Part shown: positions 26,085 to 36,222 of the stretch, in pieces
Position numbering within the stretch: the first letter of the stretch is position 1
Layout: each line of letters begins with the position of its first letter
Source: Marinobacter subterrani
Lineage (GTDB): Bacteria; Pseudomonadota; Gammaproteobacteria; Pseudomonadales; Oleiphilaceae
Reading direction: 5' to 3'
Length of the DNA: 64,000 nt
NCBI RefSeq assembly: GCF_001045555.1
Contig: NZ_LFBU01000001.1
Span: 992,001-1,056,000 of the forward strand
Position numbers and translations under genes: made by a program
Notes under the pieces: model-generated
Databases searched by the model: none
Told to the model about the DNA's origin: nothing
The model's input: only the letters and a program-made list of their open reading frames with translations

Positions 26085-27698
26085 ATGATCAAGAACCCGG
26101 ACTGGTGGCGTGGCGCCGTCATTTATCAAGTTTATCCACGCAGTTTCTATGACTCCAACGGCGATGGCATTGGCGACCTGCCCGGAGTCACCGCAAAGCT
26201 GGACTACATTGCCAGCCTGAACGTGGACGCCATCTGGCTGTCGCCCTTCTTTACCTCCCCGATGAAAGACTTCGGCTACGATGTCTCAGATTACCGCAAC
26301 GTGGACCCTATTTTTGGCACGCTCCAGGACTTCGACGAGCTGATTACCGAGGCCCACAAGCGGGACCTGAAGATCATGATTGATCAGGTACTGAGCCATT
26401 CCTCCGACCAGCACCCCTGGTTTGTCGAAAGCCGTGCCAGCCGTGACAACCCCAGGGCAGACTGGTACGTATGGGCCGACCCGAAGGCCGACGGCACCCC
26501 GCCGAACAACTGGCTGTCGGTATTCGGCGGTTCGGCCTGGGCCTGGGACAGCCGGCGCAAGCAGTACTACCTGCACAACTTCCTGGCCAGCCAGCCGGAC
26601 CTGAACTTCCACAACCTGAAGGTTCAGGAACAGGTACTGTCGGATGTAAAGTTCTGGCTGGATCGAGGCGTCGACGGCTTCCGCCTGGATGCCATCAACT
26701 TCTGCTTCCACGACCCGAAGCTGCGGGACAACCCCGCCAGCAACGCGGTGGCCGAGGGCTCGATCGGCGTTCGCAAGGAAAACCCCTACGCCTACCAGTT
26801 CCACAAATTCGACAAGACCCAGACGGAGAACATCGAATTTCTGAAGCGTCTGCGTGCCCTGCTGGACCAGTACCCGGGCACCACCACCGTGGGCGAAATC
26901 GGCGATGACAATTCCCTTCAGACCATGGCCGACTACACCAGTGGCGGCGACAAGCTGCACATGGCCTACTCCTTCGATCTGCTTACCGAACAGCATGGCG
27001 CGGACTTCTTCCATAAAACGGTGAACACCATCGAAGCCAGGCTGACCGACGGCTGGCCCTGCTGGGCCATCGGCAACCACGATGTCGCACGGGTGGCCAC
27101 CCGCTGGAACGCCAGGTCTGAGCAGCAGTTGAAGACCTACATGGCCATGTTGCTCACCCTCCGGGGTAGCGTGTGCATCTATCAGGGCGAAGAACTGGGC
27201 CTGACCGAGGCCGAGTTGCGTTACGAAGATCTGGTGGACCCCTACGGCATTACCTTCTGGCCGGAATACAAGGGCCGGGACGGTTGCCGCACGCCCATGG
27301 TCTGGCACCACCAACAATCCCACGCCGGATTCTCCGATGCGCGCCCCTGGCTGCCGGTTTATGATGATCATTACAACGCTGCTGTCGCGGTCCAGCATGC
27401 TGAGGACAATTCCGTGCTCGCCGCTTATCGGGCGTTCCTGGGCTGGAGAAAGGACCAACCTATCCTGCTTAAAGGCGACATCGAGTTCAGCAAGAGCCCG
27501 AAGAATACCCTGGTCTACACCCGCAGCCTGGATGGTGAGACGGTCATGGTGGCACTGAACCTCAGCGAACGCGCCGTTACCATTCCAATGCCCGGCGCCG
27601 GCACGCCTGAACCGGATACCCCGGATTTCGTGGGCGGCCAATGGCATGGCAAGAATCTGACACTCGGGCCCTGGGGCATCGACATCGCCCGGCTCTGA
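26085..27698 (+). CDS. GH13 alpha-glucosidase (subfamily close to Halomonas HaG)
   Basis: Cytoplasmic glycoside hydrolase family 13 enzyme, 537 residues, with no signal peptide. The barrel begins WWRGAVIYQVYPRSF. The catalytic residues are Asp202 (GFRLDAINF), Glu271 (TTVGEIGDD) and Asp333 (AIGNHDVAR). These positions and the surrounding sequence fit the halophile alpha-glucosidase HaG, which cleaves maltose-type linkages and also transfers glucose to alcohols such as glycerol (from memory). It probably turns imported maltose and short dextrins into glucose for Glk. It is the first gene of the MalT-box operon with malK 31 bases downstream. Confidence 0.9.
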   Translation: MIKNPDWWRGAVIYQVYPRSFYDSNGDGIGDLPGVTAKLDYIASLNVDAIWLSPFFTSPMKDFGYDVSDYRNVDPIFGTLQDFDELITEAHKRDLKIMIDQVLSHSSDQHPWFVESRASRDNPRADWYVWADPKADGTPPNNWLSVFGGSAWAWDSRRKQYYLHNFLASQPDLNFHNLKVQEQVLSDVKFWLDRGVDGFRLDAINFCFHDPKLRDNPASNAVAEGSIGVRKENPYAYQFHKFDKTQTENIEFLKRLRALLDQYPGTTTVGEIGDDNSLQTMADYTSGGDKLHMAYSFDLLTEQHGADFFHKTVNTIEARLTDGWPCWAIGNHDVARVATRWNARSEQQLKTYMAMLLTLRGSVCIYQGEELGLTEAELRYEDLVDPYGITFWPEYKGRDGCRTPMVWHHQQSHAGFSDARPWLPVYDDHYNAAVAVQHAEDNSVLAAYRAFLGWRKDQPILLKGDIEFSKSPKNTLVYTRSLDGETVMVALNLSERAVTIPMPGAGTPEPDTPDFVGGQWHGKNLTLGPWGIDIARL

Positions 27699-27729
27699 CA
27701 CTCAATGACCTAACAAGAAGACAAGAGAT

Positions 27730-28845
<1,116 letters not shown>

Positions 28846-28860
28846 TCCGCACCGACTCCC

Positions 28861-28958
28861 CCAGGGGCCAATCCCGGCCCCTGGTCTTGCCGAACTGCTC
28901 TCACCCTTAACAGGGTTACTCTTCTTGGCCGGTTCCGTCACGTACCGGCCCTTTTTTT
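28861..28958 (+). terminator. Tandem terminators after malK
   Basis: A first hairpin has arms CCAGGGGCC (28861-28869) and GGCCCCTGG (28876-28884). A second has arms GGCCGGT (28927-28933) and ACCGGCC (28944-28950) followed by C and seven T, a textbook rho-independent terminator for the plus-strand operon. Confidence 0.85.
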
Positions 28959-29038
28959 GCGTCGTTCAAGTTACCAACCTCATGTCGATCCTTAGTTCCC
29001 CGAGCAGCTTCGCCTGCGGCTGGACTTCCGATGTAGCG

Positions 29039-29145
29039 CATTGATCGGGGAAGCCCTGACAAAACCGTGCGGAGCCATGGATGGCGGAGCCGAGCGTACA
29101 GGGACGTATCGGCAGCGTGTTTTGTCAGGGCTTCCCCGATCAATG
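29039..29145. repeat. 107-bp palindromic element with perfect 27-bp inverted arms
   Basis: The left arm (29039-29065, starting CATTGATCGGGGAAG) is the exact inverted copy of the right arm (29119-29145). The 53-base centre contains an imperfect GGAGCC...GGAGCC direct repeat around atggatggc. No transposase and no obvious target-site duplication were seen. It lies between the malK terminator and the malG terminator in a stretch with no gene. It may be a MITE- or REP-like mobile or structural repeat; a genome search for copies would tell. Confidence 0.85.
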
Positions 29146-29194
29146 TGCGGGCGGCCATACTCACATCCGCACGGATTCAAGGATCGACAGACAC

Positions 29195-29234
29195 AAAAAA
29201 GCCCGGTCAGCAGGGGGAAATTAACCTGACCGGG
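29195..29234 (-). terminator. Rho-independent terminator of malEFG
   Basis: On the minus strand, arms CCCGGTCAG (29234-29226) and CTGACCGGG (29210-29202) are followed by GC and six T (29200-29195). It is placed about 50 bases after the malG stop and fits termination of the malEFG transcript. Confidence 0.85.
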
Positions 29235-29283
29235 TCGCGAAAGGTAACGCTGGAAGACGCGAAGATCGCGTAATGAGGAGAGC

Positions 29284-30174
29284 CTAGCCCTTGACACCGC
29301 CTGCGGTCAGCCCGCCAACAATCCACTTCTGGCAGTACAGGAAAATCACTGTAATGGGCAGCCCGGAAAGCACCGCCGCGGCCGCAAAATCGCCCCACAG
29401 GTAATTCTGCTCATAGAGATATTGCTGGGCGCCCACCGCCAGGGTCAGCTTTTCAGTATCCACCAGCAGTATCGAAGCCATCGGATACTCCATGATCGTC
29501 ATGATGAACGCCAGGATGAACACCACCACCAGAATCGGCACCGACAGCGGCAGGAGGATAAAACGGAACGCCTGCCAGGTCGTGGCACCATCCACGATAG
29601 CCGCCTCCTCGAGGGACCGGTCTACGGAATCGAAATAGCCTTTGATGGTCCAGATGTGCAGTGCCATGCCGCCGAGGGAAGCCACAATAACCGCACCGTG
29701 GGTATTCAGGCCCAGCCAGCTCACATGATTGCCGATCTGGTCGAACAGGGCATAAAGCGCGACCAGAGAAAGCACCGGTGGAAACATCTGGAAAATCAGC
29801 ATGGATTTGAGCACAAAGCCCTTGCCGGCAAAACGCATGCGCGCGAAAGCGTAGGCACTCGTCGTCGACAGGGCCAGAATCAGCACCGCCGAGATCACCG
29901 CAATCTTGATCGAATTCCACAACCACAGCAGCACCGGGAACGGCGGCTGCGTGATCACGCCATCTTCACCGGTGTAGGGAATTCCCAACGCCAGGTACCA
30001 GTGTTCCAGGGAGGGATTCTCCGGCAGCAGGCTGCCGGCGGCAAAATTACCGCTACGGAAGGAAATGGAAATAACCATCAGCAGCGGGAACAGAATAATC
30101 GCAATGAACGCCAGCATCCCCAGGTGAGATGCCAGCACGCGGTATTTGGTGGAGCGGGGTTCAACCATGGCCAT
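29284..30174 (-). CDS. malG: MalG maltose ABC permease
   Basis: Inner-membrane permease of 296 residues, matching MalG in length. It has six membrane helices and the cytoplasmic EAA loop that docks MalK ([19 protein letters not shown]). The C-terminus LTAGGVKG is a typical MalG ending. AAGGAG lies 6 bases before the ATG. It follows malF by 10 bases and ends in a strong terminator. With MalF it forms the membrane pore for maltose and maltodextrin. Confidence 0.95.
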   Translation of the reverse strand: MAMVEPRSTKYRVLASHLGMLAFIAIILFPLLMVISISFRSGNFAAGSLLPENPSLEHWYLALGIPYTGEDGVITQPPFPVLLWLWNSIKIAVISAVLILALSTTSAYAFARMRFAGKGFVLKSMLIFQMFPPVLSLVALYALFDQIGNHVSWLGLNTHGAVIVASLGGMALHIWTIKGYFDSVDRSLEEAAIVDGATTWQAFRFILLPLSVPILVVVFILAFIMTIMEYPMASILLVDTEKLTLAVGAQQYLYEQNYLWGDFAAAAVLSGLPITVIFLYCQKWIVGGLTAGGVKG

Positions 30175-30184
30175 GAGAAGCTCC

Positions 30185-31678
30185 TTATACTTTAATCTTC
30201 GACAGTTTGAGATTGATCAGGGACAGCGCACCCACCACCAGGAAGATTGCGGTGGCAATGGCAGCGGCCAGACCAAAGTTCTGCCCGGAATCCTGGAACG
30301 CAATGCGGTAGGTGTAACTCACCAAAAGATCGGTGGTACCTGCCGGCGTGCTCGCACCGATGATGTCCGGAGCGCCCCCGGTCAGCAGTGCAATCAGGAC
30401 AAAGTTATTGAAGTTGAATGCGAAGCTGGCGATCAGCAGTGGCATCAGCGGTTTGATGATCAACGGCAGCGTGATATTGAACAGGTTGTTCACCGGCCCG
30501 GCGCCATCCATCGCTGAGGCTTCGTAAAGATCCCGGGGAATGGCCTGCAACAGGCCCATGCACAACAGCATCATGTAGGGATAGCCCAGCCAGGTATTCA
30601 CGATCAGAATCATGGTGCGAGCCAGTGCCGGGTCACTGAACCAGTTCGGGCGAACGCCAAAGAGGTTCTCCAGCACCAGGTTGATCTCGCCGAAGTTCTG
30701 GTTGAACAGGCCCTTGAACACCAGTATCGAAATAAACGCCGGCACCGCGTAGGGCAGGATAAGCATGGTCCGGTAGAAGCCCTTGCCGCGAATCTGGTCC
30801 CATTGCAGCAGATTGGCCAGCAACAGGCCAAGCGCCAGGGTGAAAACCACGGTAGCCACGGCAAACGACAGCGTCCAGACGAAAATCTGGAAGAACGGCC
30901 CGCGAATCGAAGGGTCCATCACCACCTTCAGGTAGTTATCCCAGCCGATGTTGACGGTCCAGCCCGGCACCAGTTTCTCGCCTTCCGGGCTCACATAAAA
31001 GCCGATGTCGTGGTTCGGAAAGTAGGTAACGTCGGTCTGGTTATTGGTCAGTGTGCCATTCTCATGCAGGGTAAACTGCGGATGAATGGCGGCAAAAGAG
31101 CGCAGGCTGGCCTGGCTGAGCTCACGCTTGTCGCCAGTAATCAGTTTCACGCCGGCCAGCTCCTGGCGCAGCTTGATCACATCCCGGATCTGCAGCGGCT
31201 CGCCGTCCGGCACGGAGGTCGCCGGAACCAGAGGGGCGCGAGTTTCTCCGGCTGCCAGGTTGATCGGCGGCGTTACGAGGTCCTGGTTGTTGCCTTCGAG
31301 ATACAGCACGTAGCCTTCCGGCGTCTTGTAGGCGTCGAACTCATAACGCACCGACTCGGACTGGAAACTGCGGCTGAGCAGGTTTTCCTGCACCTGTTCA
31401 AAACTGAGCAGGTTACTGGCGCTGTAGTTGGTGAAGCCGATGCCCACCGTATACATCAGCGGAAAAATCACGAACAGGCCCATGCCCGCGATCGCCGGAA
31501 AAATGTAGCGGTGGGCGTAGAACCTTTTGCTGGCAAAGACCACCACGGCAGAGGCGGTCAGCACCAGGAACAGCATGGCGAACACGAACTCACGCTGCAC
31601 GTAGAGCGCCAGAATCAGATAGAGCGCGGCAGCAACAAGCAGCGCCAGTGCACCCCACTTCAGGAATTCTCGGGTCAT
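30185..31678 (-). CDS. malF: MalF maltose ABC permease
   Basis: Inner-membrane permease of about 497 residues. It has the MalF-specific long periplasmic loop (roughly residues 90-260) between helices 3 and 4, and closely matches E. coli MalF in YPGMAGMGLFVLFPL-like, [20 protein letters not shown] and [19 protein letters not shown] regions. The EAA loop is [22 protein letters not shown] 31678 (MTREFLKW) aligns best with MalF; the frame is also open to an ATG at 31726. Neither has a strong ribosome site. It is preceded by a 160-base gap with a hairpin after malE. Confidence 0.95.
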   Translation of the reverse strand: MTREFLKWGALALLVAAALYLILALYVQREFVFAMLFLVLTASAVVVFASKRFYAHRYIFPAIAGMGLFVIFPLMYTVGIGFTNYSASNLLSFEQVQENLLSRSFQSESVRYEFDAYKTPEGYVLYLEGNNQDLVTPPINLAAGETRAPLVPATSVPDGEPLQIRDVIKLRQELAGVKLITGDKRELSQASLRSFAAIHPQFTLHENGTLTNNQTDVTYFPNHDIGFYVSPEGEKLVPGWTVNIGWDNYLKVVMDPSIRGPFFQIFVWTLSFAVATVVFTLALGLLLANLLQWDQIRGKGFYRTMLILPYAVPAFISILVFKGLFNQNFGEINLVLENLFGVRPNWFSDPALARTMILIVNTWLGYPYMMLLCMGLLQAIPRDLYEASAMDGAGPVNNLFNITLPLIIKPLMPLLIASFAFNFNNFVLIALLTGGAPDIIGASTPAGTTDLLVSYTYRIAFQDSGQNFGLAAAIATAIFLVVGALSLINLKLSKIKV

Positions 31679-31746
31679 GGTATATCTGCTTTCAATACCG
31701 GGAGAGGACAGGGTTTGCGTTATCATTGTAGTCAGCCCGTTGGTGA

Positions 31747-31767
31747 CCGTCGCGCCTGTGGCGACGG
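31747..31767 (-). other. Hairpin in the malE-malF intergenic region
   Basis: Arms CCGTCGC and GCGACGG surround a 7-base loop. There is no T run. In this position it could protect the malE 3' end or reduce readthrough into malF, as intercistronic palindromes do in E. coli malE-malF. Confidence 0.5.
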
Positions 31768-31841
31768 CGGGTTGTCACACACATCTGAGGTCTCCGGAAC
31801 CAGACAGCGGTGGGCCATCCGGCACCGGAGCTCCGGCCTGA

Positions 31842-33041
31842 TCAGCGGGTAATGCGCTGCGCCGCTGCGTTCAGGGCATCTTCAACGGGCTGGCGCCCGG
31901 AGGTGATGTTCTGCAGGGCAGGCCCCATTGCCGACCAGAACGCCCCCATGGCCGGCACGTTCGGCATGGGCTTACCCAACCGGGCATTCTCGAAGGTGGC
32001 CTTGATGTTCGGGTTCTCGGACAACGCCTCCATCAACTCCTTGTTGGCCACGGCGCCCAGCGGAACGTCGTCATTAATCATCTTCAGGCCCTTGACGGAC
32101 AGCGCGTAGTTCTCGAGGAACTCCACCGCCAGGTCCTTATTGGGGCTGGCTGAGTTCAGGGTGGCCGCCATAACACCGACCATCGGCTTGCTGGGCTGGC
32201 CATCAACGGTAGGCAGTGTGGTTACGCCGAAATCGATTCCGCTCTTTTTCAGGTTGCCCCAGGCCCAGGGACCGTTAATCATCATCGCGGTCTCGCCCTT
32301 GTTGAAGCTGGCCTCCATGGCGCTGTAATCGGCACCCCGGGGCATCACACCTTCATCAATCAGCATCTTGAGGGTGTTGGCACCCTTCATGGCACCTTCG
32401 TTATTGACACCGGTATCGCTCACATCCACGGTCCCGTCGGCATTCTCGCCAAAGATATAGCCACCGGCAGCGGCCAGCATCGGCCAGGTGAAATAGGTGT
32501 TGTTGTAATCCCACAAGATGGCCCGCTTGCCCTCCTTCGCGAGTTTCTTGTGAATCGCGGGAATTTCCTCAAAAGACTTGGGAGGCTCCGGCAGCAGATC
32601 CGTGTTGTAGATCAGGCCAATGGATTCAACCGCCATGGGGTAGCCATACGTCTTTCCATTAACCGTGACCGCATCCCAGGTGAAGTCGTAATTGGCGTCA
32701 ATAACCTCCTGGGAAGGCTTGATCTCGGAGATGATGCCGCTCTGGGCCCATTCACCGAAGCGGTCATGGGCCCAGATAAAAATGTCGGGGCCATTGCCGG
32801 TGGCGGCGGATTGCTGGAACTTGTCGGTGGCGCTGTCTGGGTGGGCAACCTCGACCGGGATGCCGGTTTCCCTGGTGAACCAGTCACCAACTTGCTGCAG
32901 GCCATCATAACCCTTGTCACCGTTGATCCAGACAACCAGCTTGCCCTCTTCGATCTCGGCGTGGGCGGGTGCGGCAACGCCGAACGTTGCGGCAATGACT
33001 GACGCGGCGAGTGTGCTTCGAATAAATGTACGACGATTCAT
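31842..33041 (-). CDS. malE: MalE maltose/maltodextrin-binding protein
   Basis: Periplasmic binding protein of 399 residues. Similarity to MalE is strong: [20 protein letters not shown] at the mature start, [24 protein letters not shown], and [19 protein letters not shown]. The signal peptide ([20 protein letters not shown], cleaved near AHAEI) holds a twin arginine followed by TFIR, which resembles a Tat signal. It is the first gene of malEFG, divergent from the alpha-amylase gene. It delivers maltodextrins to MalFGK. Confidence 0.95.
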   Translation of the reverse strand: MNRRTFIRSTLAASVIAATFGVAAPAHAEIEEGKLVVWINGDKGYDGLQQVGDWFTRETGIPVEVAHPDSATDKFQQSAATGNGPDIFIWAHDRFGEWAQSGIISEIKPSQEVIDANYDFTWDAVTVNGKTYGYPMAVESIGLIYNTDLLPEPPKSFEEIPAIHKKLAKEGKRAILWDYNNTYFTWPMLAAAGGYIFGENADGTVDVSDTGVNNEGAMKGANTLKMLIDEGVMPRGADYSAMEASFNKGETAMMINGPWAWGNLKKSGIDFGVTTLPTVDGQPSKPMVGVMAATLNSASPNKDLAVEFLENYALSVKGLKMINDDVPLGAVANKELMEALSENPNIKATFENARLGKPMPNVPAMGAFWSAMGPALQNITSGRQPVEDALNAAAQRITR

Positions 33042-33170
33042 CAGGCGATTCCTCTGAGTGTTACTGCCTTGTTCTTGTTTTCCGGCCAGTCACGAGGTTA
33101 CCGGGCCGGAGGTGACGCAAACTTTTCTTTTGCGAGTTTCCGCACTTTGTTGCAAATTCTCAGAATACGC

Positions 33171-33245
33171 ATCACCCCTTATTTCATTCCCCGAGGCGTA
33201 GCATGGGGGAGTAGACGGGCTTAGAAAATTCCGTCTACCACCCCC
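33171..33245. promoter_or_regulatory. Divergent malE / alpha-amylase control region with candidate MalT boxes
   Basis: Four G/C tracts lie in 75 bases. On the plus strand GGGGAGTAGA (33206-33215) matches 8 of 10 with the MalT box. On the minus strand are GGGGTGGTAG (33244-33235), GGGGAATGAA (33192-33183) and GGGGTGATGC (33178-33169), all weaker. Arms TAGACGG (33212-33218) and CCGTCTA (33231-33237) form an inverted repeat that ends each inner box. The arrangement suggests MalT acts on both genes, but matches are imperfect. Confidence 0.45.
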
Positions 33246-33304
33246 TGGCGGAGTCTGGTTTGATGGCAGCCACAACAATGAAAGCCTGAACCGGAGCCAA
33301 TGAC

Positions 33305-35128
33305 ATGACCCGCTGCGCAAACCACCTGAAGCTCTCTGCCTGCATCGCCACTGCCCTGATCACCGCCGGCTGCGCGTCCGGCCCTGGCAATCCCCCGGAT
33401 GTGGCAGGACCACCCGCGCTGAAGGATAGCAACGGTTACTGTGAAGCCGCGTCAGCCGAAATGACGATTCCAGTGGGCGCTGCGTTTGCCGATGGCACCC
33501 TGGTCCGGGACTTTTACACAGGCAACACCGCCCGTGTGAAAAACGGTAAGGTGACCATGGCGCCCGGCAAAGGCGCGGAGGGCCTGGTACTGCTGGAGGC
33601 CACTGAGCCGCCCGTGGGCCGGTTCACCTGGGACGGCGCCACAGTTTACTTTGCGGTAACCGACCGCTTTGCCAACGGAACCACGGCAAACGACCGCAAT
33701 TACGGCCGCCTTCCAGACGGCAAGCAAGAGATCGGGACCTTTCATGGCGGCGATTTTGTCGGCCTGACAGAGAAACTCGATTACCTGTCGAAGCTTGGCG
33801 TCACCGCTCTCTGGATGACGCCACCCTTCGAGCAGATGCACGGCTGGGTCGGCGGGGGTGACCAAGGCGACTTCAAGCACTACGGATATCACGGCTACTA
33901 TGCCCTGGATTTCACCGTTCCCGACGCCAACTTCGGTACCCGGGAAGAGTTCCGCACCCTCGTCCGGGAAGCCCACGAACGCGGTATCCGCGTGGTGATG
34001 GACGTGGTCATGAATCACCCCGGATACAGCACCCTGCAGGATATGCAGACCTTCGGATTCGGCTCACTGTTCGAGGGTTTTGAACAGTATCTTCCGGAGC
34101 AGTGGGGCCATTGGCAGCCCGAGTCCTGGGAAAGCCTCCACGCCTACCACGCCTTCATTGATTATGACCATCCTGACTGGAGCCTCTGGTGGGGCAAGGA
34201 CTGGGTAAGGGCCGGAATCGCGGATTACGACACGCCACCCAATGCATCGGTCGACCCTGTCCGGGGCTCCCTGGCCTTCCTGCCGGATTTCAAGACAGAA
34301 GCCACCGGGGCCGTGGATCTGCCGGTTTTCCTGAAGAATAAGGAAAGCTCCCGGAGCGAGCAACTGGAGGGCGCGACCGTTCGGGACTACCTGATTACCT
34401 GGCTGACCGACTGGGTGCGAGAATTCGGGGTCGACGGCTTCCGTGTGGACACCGCCAAGCACGTGGAGCCGGAAGCCTGGAGCGAACTCAAGCAAAAGGC
34501 CCAGGCGGCACTGGAAGATTATCGCAGCCGCCACCCCGAAGCGGACCTGCCCGCAGAGGACTTCTGGATGGTCGCGGAAGTGTTTCCCCACTCCGTTCGC
34601 AAGAGCGCCTATTTTGATGCCGGCTTTGACGCTGTCATCAACTTCGACCTCCAGGAAGAAGCAAAGGCCGGTGCCGCCTGCCTGAGCGCCATGGAACCGG
34701 TGTACAGCGAATATGCCGGGAAGCTCAACGGAACGGCGGGGTTCAATGTGCTGAGCTATATTTCCTCCCATGACACCACACTGTTCAGCCAGATTGCCGG
34801 CGGCGATCACAGCCTTCAGAAGCGCGCTGCTGCCGCACTGATGCTGACACCCGGTGCCGTTCAGGTGTTCTACGGGGACGAATCCGGCCGGGCATTCGGG
34901 CCCACCGGATCAGACCCGCACCAGGGCACACGTTCCGACATGAACTGGAATGCCATTGAGAATGGTGATGTGTCCGCTATCCTTGAGCACTGGCAAACAC
35001 TTGGCCAGTTCCGGGCGCGTCATCCTGCGATCGGCGCGGGCGAACACCGGTTGATCAGCCAGCAACCTTACGTTTTCTCAAGAACCCACGGCGACGACCG
35101 GGTAGTCGTCGCCTTCGGCAGAAAGTGA
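33305..35128 (+). CDS. Lipoprotein alpha-amylase (GH13, MalS-like)
   Basis: GH13 alpha-amylase of 607 residues with a lipobox (LITAGC, Cys23), so it should be anchored to the periplasmic or outer face of an envelope membrane. After about 80 residues of N-terminal region the barrel begins ATVYFAVTDRFANG. Catalytic residues are Asp382 (GFRVDTAKH), Glu425 (MVAEVF) and Asp490 (YISSHDTT). The arrangement resembles periplasmic MalS, which trims long dextrins for MalE. It is divergent from malE and 7 bases before an aldo/keto reductase gene. Confidence 0.9.
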   Translation: MTRCANHLKLSACIATALITAGCASGPGNPPDVAGPPALKDSNGYCEAASAEMTIPVGAAFADGTLVRDFYTGNTARVKNGKVTMAPGKGAEGLVLLEATEPPVGRFTWDGATVYFAVTDRFANGTTANDRNYGRLPDGKQEIGTFHGGDFVGLTEKLDYLSKLGVTALWMTPPFEQMHGWVGGGDQGDFKHYGYHGYYALDFTVPDANFGTREEFRTLVREAHERGIRVVMDVVMNHPGYSTLQDMQTFGFGSLFEGFEQYLPEQWGHWQPESWESLHAYHAFIDYDHPDWSLWWGKDWVRAGIADYDTPPNASVDPVRGSLAFLPDFKTEATGAVDLPVFLKNKESSRSEQLEGATVRDYLITWLTDWVREFGVDGFRVDTAKHVEPEAWSELKQKAQAALEDYRSRHPEADLPAEDFWMVAEVFPHSVRKSAYFDAGFDAVINFDLQEEAKAGAACLSAMEPVYSEYAGKLNGTAGFNVLSYISSHDTTLFSQIAGGDHSLQKRAAAALMLTPGAVQVFYGDESGRAFGPTGSDPHQGTRSDMNWNAIENGDVSAILEHWQTLGQFRARHPAIGAGEHRLISQQPYVFSRTHGDDRVVVAFGRK

Positions 35129-35135
35129 CCTGACC

Positions 35136-36014
35136 ATGAGCTATTCCGATTTTCTCGACGACATTCCCCTGATCCCGGGCATGATGCGCCTGCTGGATCA
35201 CGCCGAGCTGTGCAAGCCGGCGAACCTGGCACGCTGGGTCCACCAGCGGCTGGATGACGGGCTGAACGTTTTTGACCACGCCGATATCTATGGCGATGGC
35301 GAGTGCGAACGGATCTTTGGCGAGGCCCTGGCGGACTCCCCGGAGCTGAGGCAGCGCGTCCGGGTGATTTCGAAAGCCGGCATTGTTCCGGCCCACCGCG
35401 ACCAGAGCCAGTGGGCAACCAAACACTACCGGGCCGAGGCCAACTATTTCACCAAAGCGATTGATGATTCGCTCAGCCGCCTGCGGGTTGACCAGATCCA
35501 CACGTTTCTGATCCACCGGCCAGACCCGCTCCTGGAAGCCCATACACTGGCGCAGGCGCTGGAGACGGCGGTCCGGGCCGGCAAGATCCGGCACATCGGA
35601 GTGTCGAACTTCCTGCCGGAGCAATGGCGCTGGCTTGAGCGCAACACCGACCTGCCGCTGGCGTGCAACCAGAGCGAGCTGTCCCTGAGCCACACCAGCC
35701 CACTGTTTGATGGAACCCTGGAAGCGCACCTGAGTGACGGCCTGCGCTGGCTGGCCTGGTCTCCCCTGGCCGGGGGCGCCCTGGCAGACTCCATTCCGCC
35801 CCCGCTGCTGGAAACGGCGAAAGAGGAAACAGGGCTGTGTGCAACCGGCCTGGCAATTGCCTGGTTACGGCAGATCCCCGGCGCCCCCGTTCCTGTGCTC
35901 GGCTCCATGCGGGAATCGCGGATTGAAGCAGCCCTGCAGGGCGCCCGCCGTGAACTGCCAACGCCACTCTGGTTTGCCCTGCTGGAGGCCATGCGCGGCA
36001 ATCCAGTAGCCTGA
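35136..36014 (+). CDS. Aldo/keto reductase (YdhF-like)
   Basis: NADP-dependent oxidoreductase of the aldo/keto reductase family, 292 residues. The catalytic tetrad is visible: Asp and Tyr in DHADIYGDGE, Lys in VISKAGI and His in TFLIHRP. The C-terminal cofactor-binding stretch is VPVLGSMRESRIEAAL. The closest known type is YdhF. It begins 7 bases after the alpha-amylase stop, so it is probably co-transcribed; a link to sugar metabolism is possible but not shown by the sequence. Confidence 0.88.
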   Translation: MSYSDFLDDIPLIPGMMRLLDHAELCKPANLARWVHQRLDDGLNVFDHADIYGDGECERIFGEALADSPELRQRVRVISKAGIVPAHRDQSQWATKHYRAEANYFTKAIDDSLSRLRVDQIHTFLIHRPDPLLEAHTLAQALETAVRAGKIRHIGVSNFLPEQWRWLERNTDLPLACNQSELSLSHTSPLFDGTLEAHLSDGLRWLAWSPLAGGALADSIPPPLLETAKEETGLCATGLAIAWLRQIPGAPVPVLGSMRESRIEAALQGARRELPTPLWFALLEAMRGNPVA

Positions 36015-36063
36015 CAAGGGTGGCCTGTCCCGGCATCCAGTGTGCTAAAGTGGCGCCGGGAAT

Positions 36064-36077
36064 TTGATATATATCAC
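36064..36077 (+). promoter_or_regulatory. Anr/Fnr-like box
   Basis: TTGATATATATCAC matches the Anr/Fnr consensus TTGAT-N4-ATCAA at 9 of 10 fixed positions. It lies 145 bases before the orphan binding-protein gene at 36223. No clear -10 element was found at the spacing expected for class II activation. Confidence 0.5.
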
Positions 36078-36222
36078 CAACCTACAATTTGTTACCCAAA
36101 CTTCCACTTTAGTCCCATTGTTGGCCCCATAATCAGCTCTGAAACTAGTGTCCCGACTAATAACCAAAAAAAGAACGTGGCCCGCTTCCCCAGTGGCGCT
36201 GCAATTCTGGAGGCCAACCCGA

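Noticed and set aside
26286..27701. Long antisense open frame (471 codons) inside the alpha-glucosidase gene
   Set aside because: The sense strand has intact GH13 catalytic residues; the antisense protein is low-complexity and unlike any family.
28916..29297. Short open frames across the 27-bp inverted repeat, both strands giving SGLPRSM-like peptides
   Set aside because: The similarity between strands is simply the translation of the inverted arms; no start with ribosome site or known domain.
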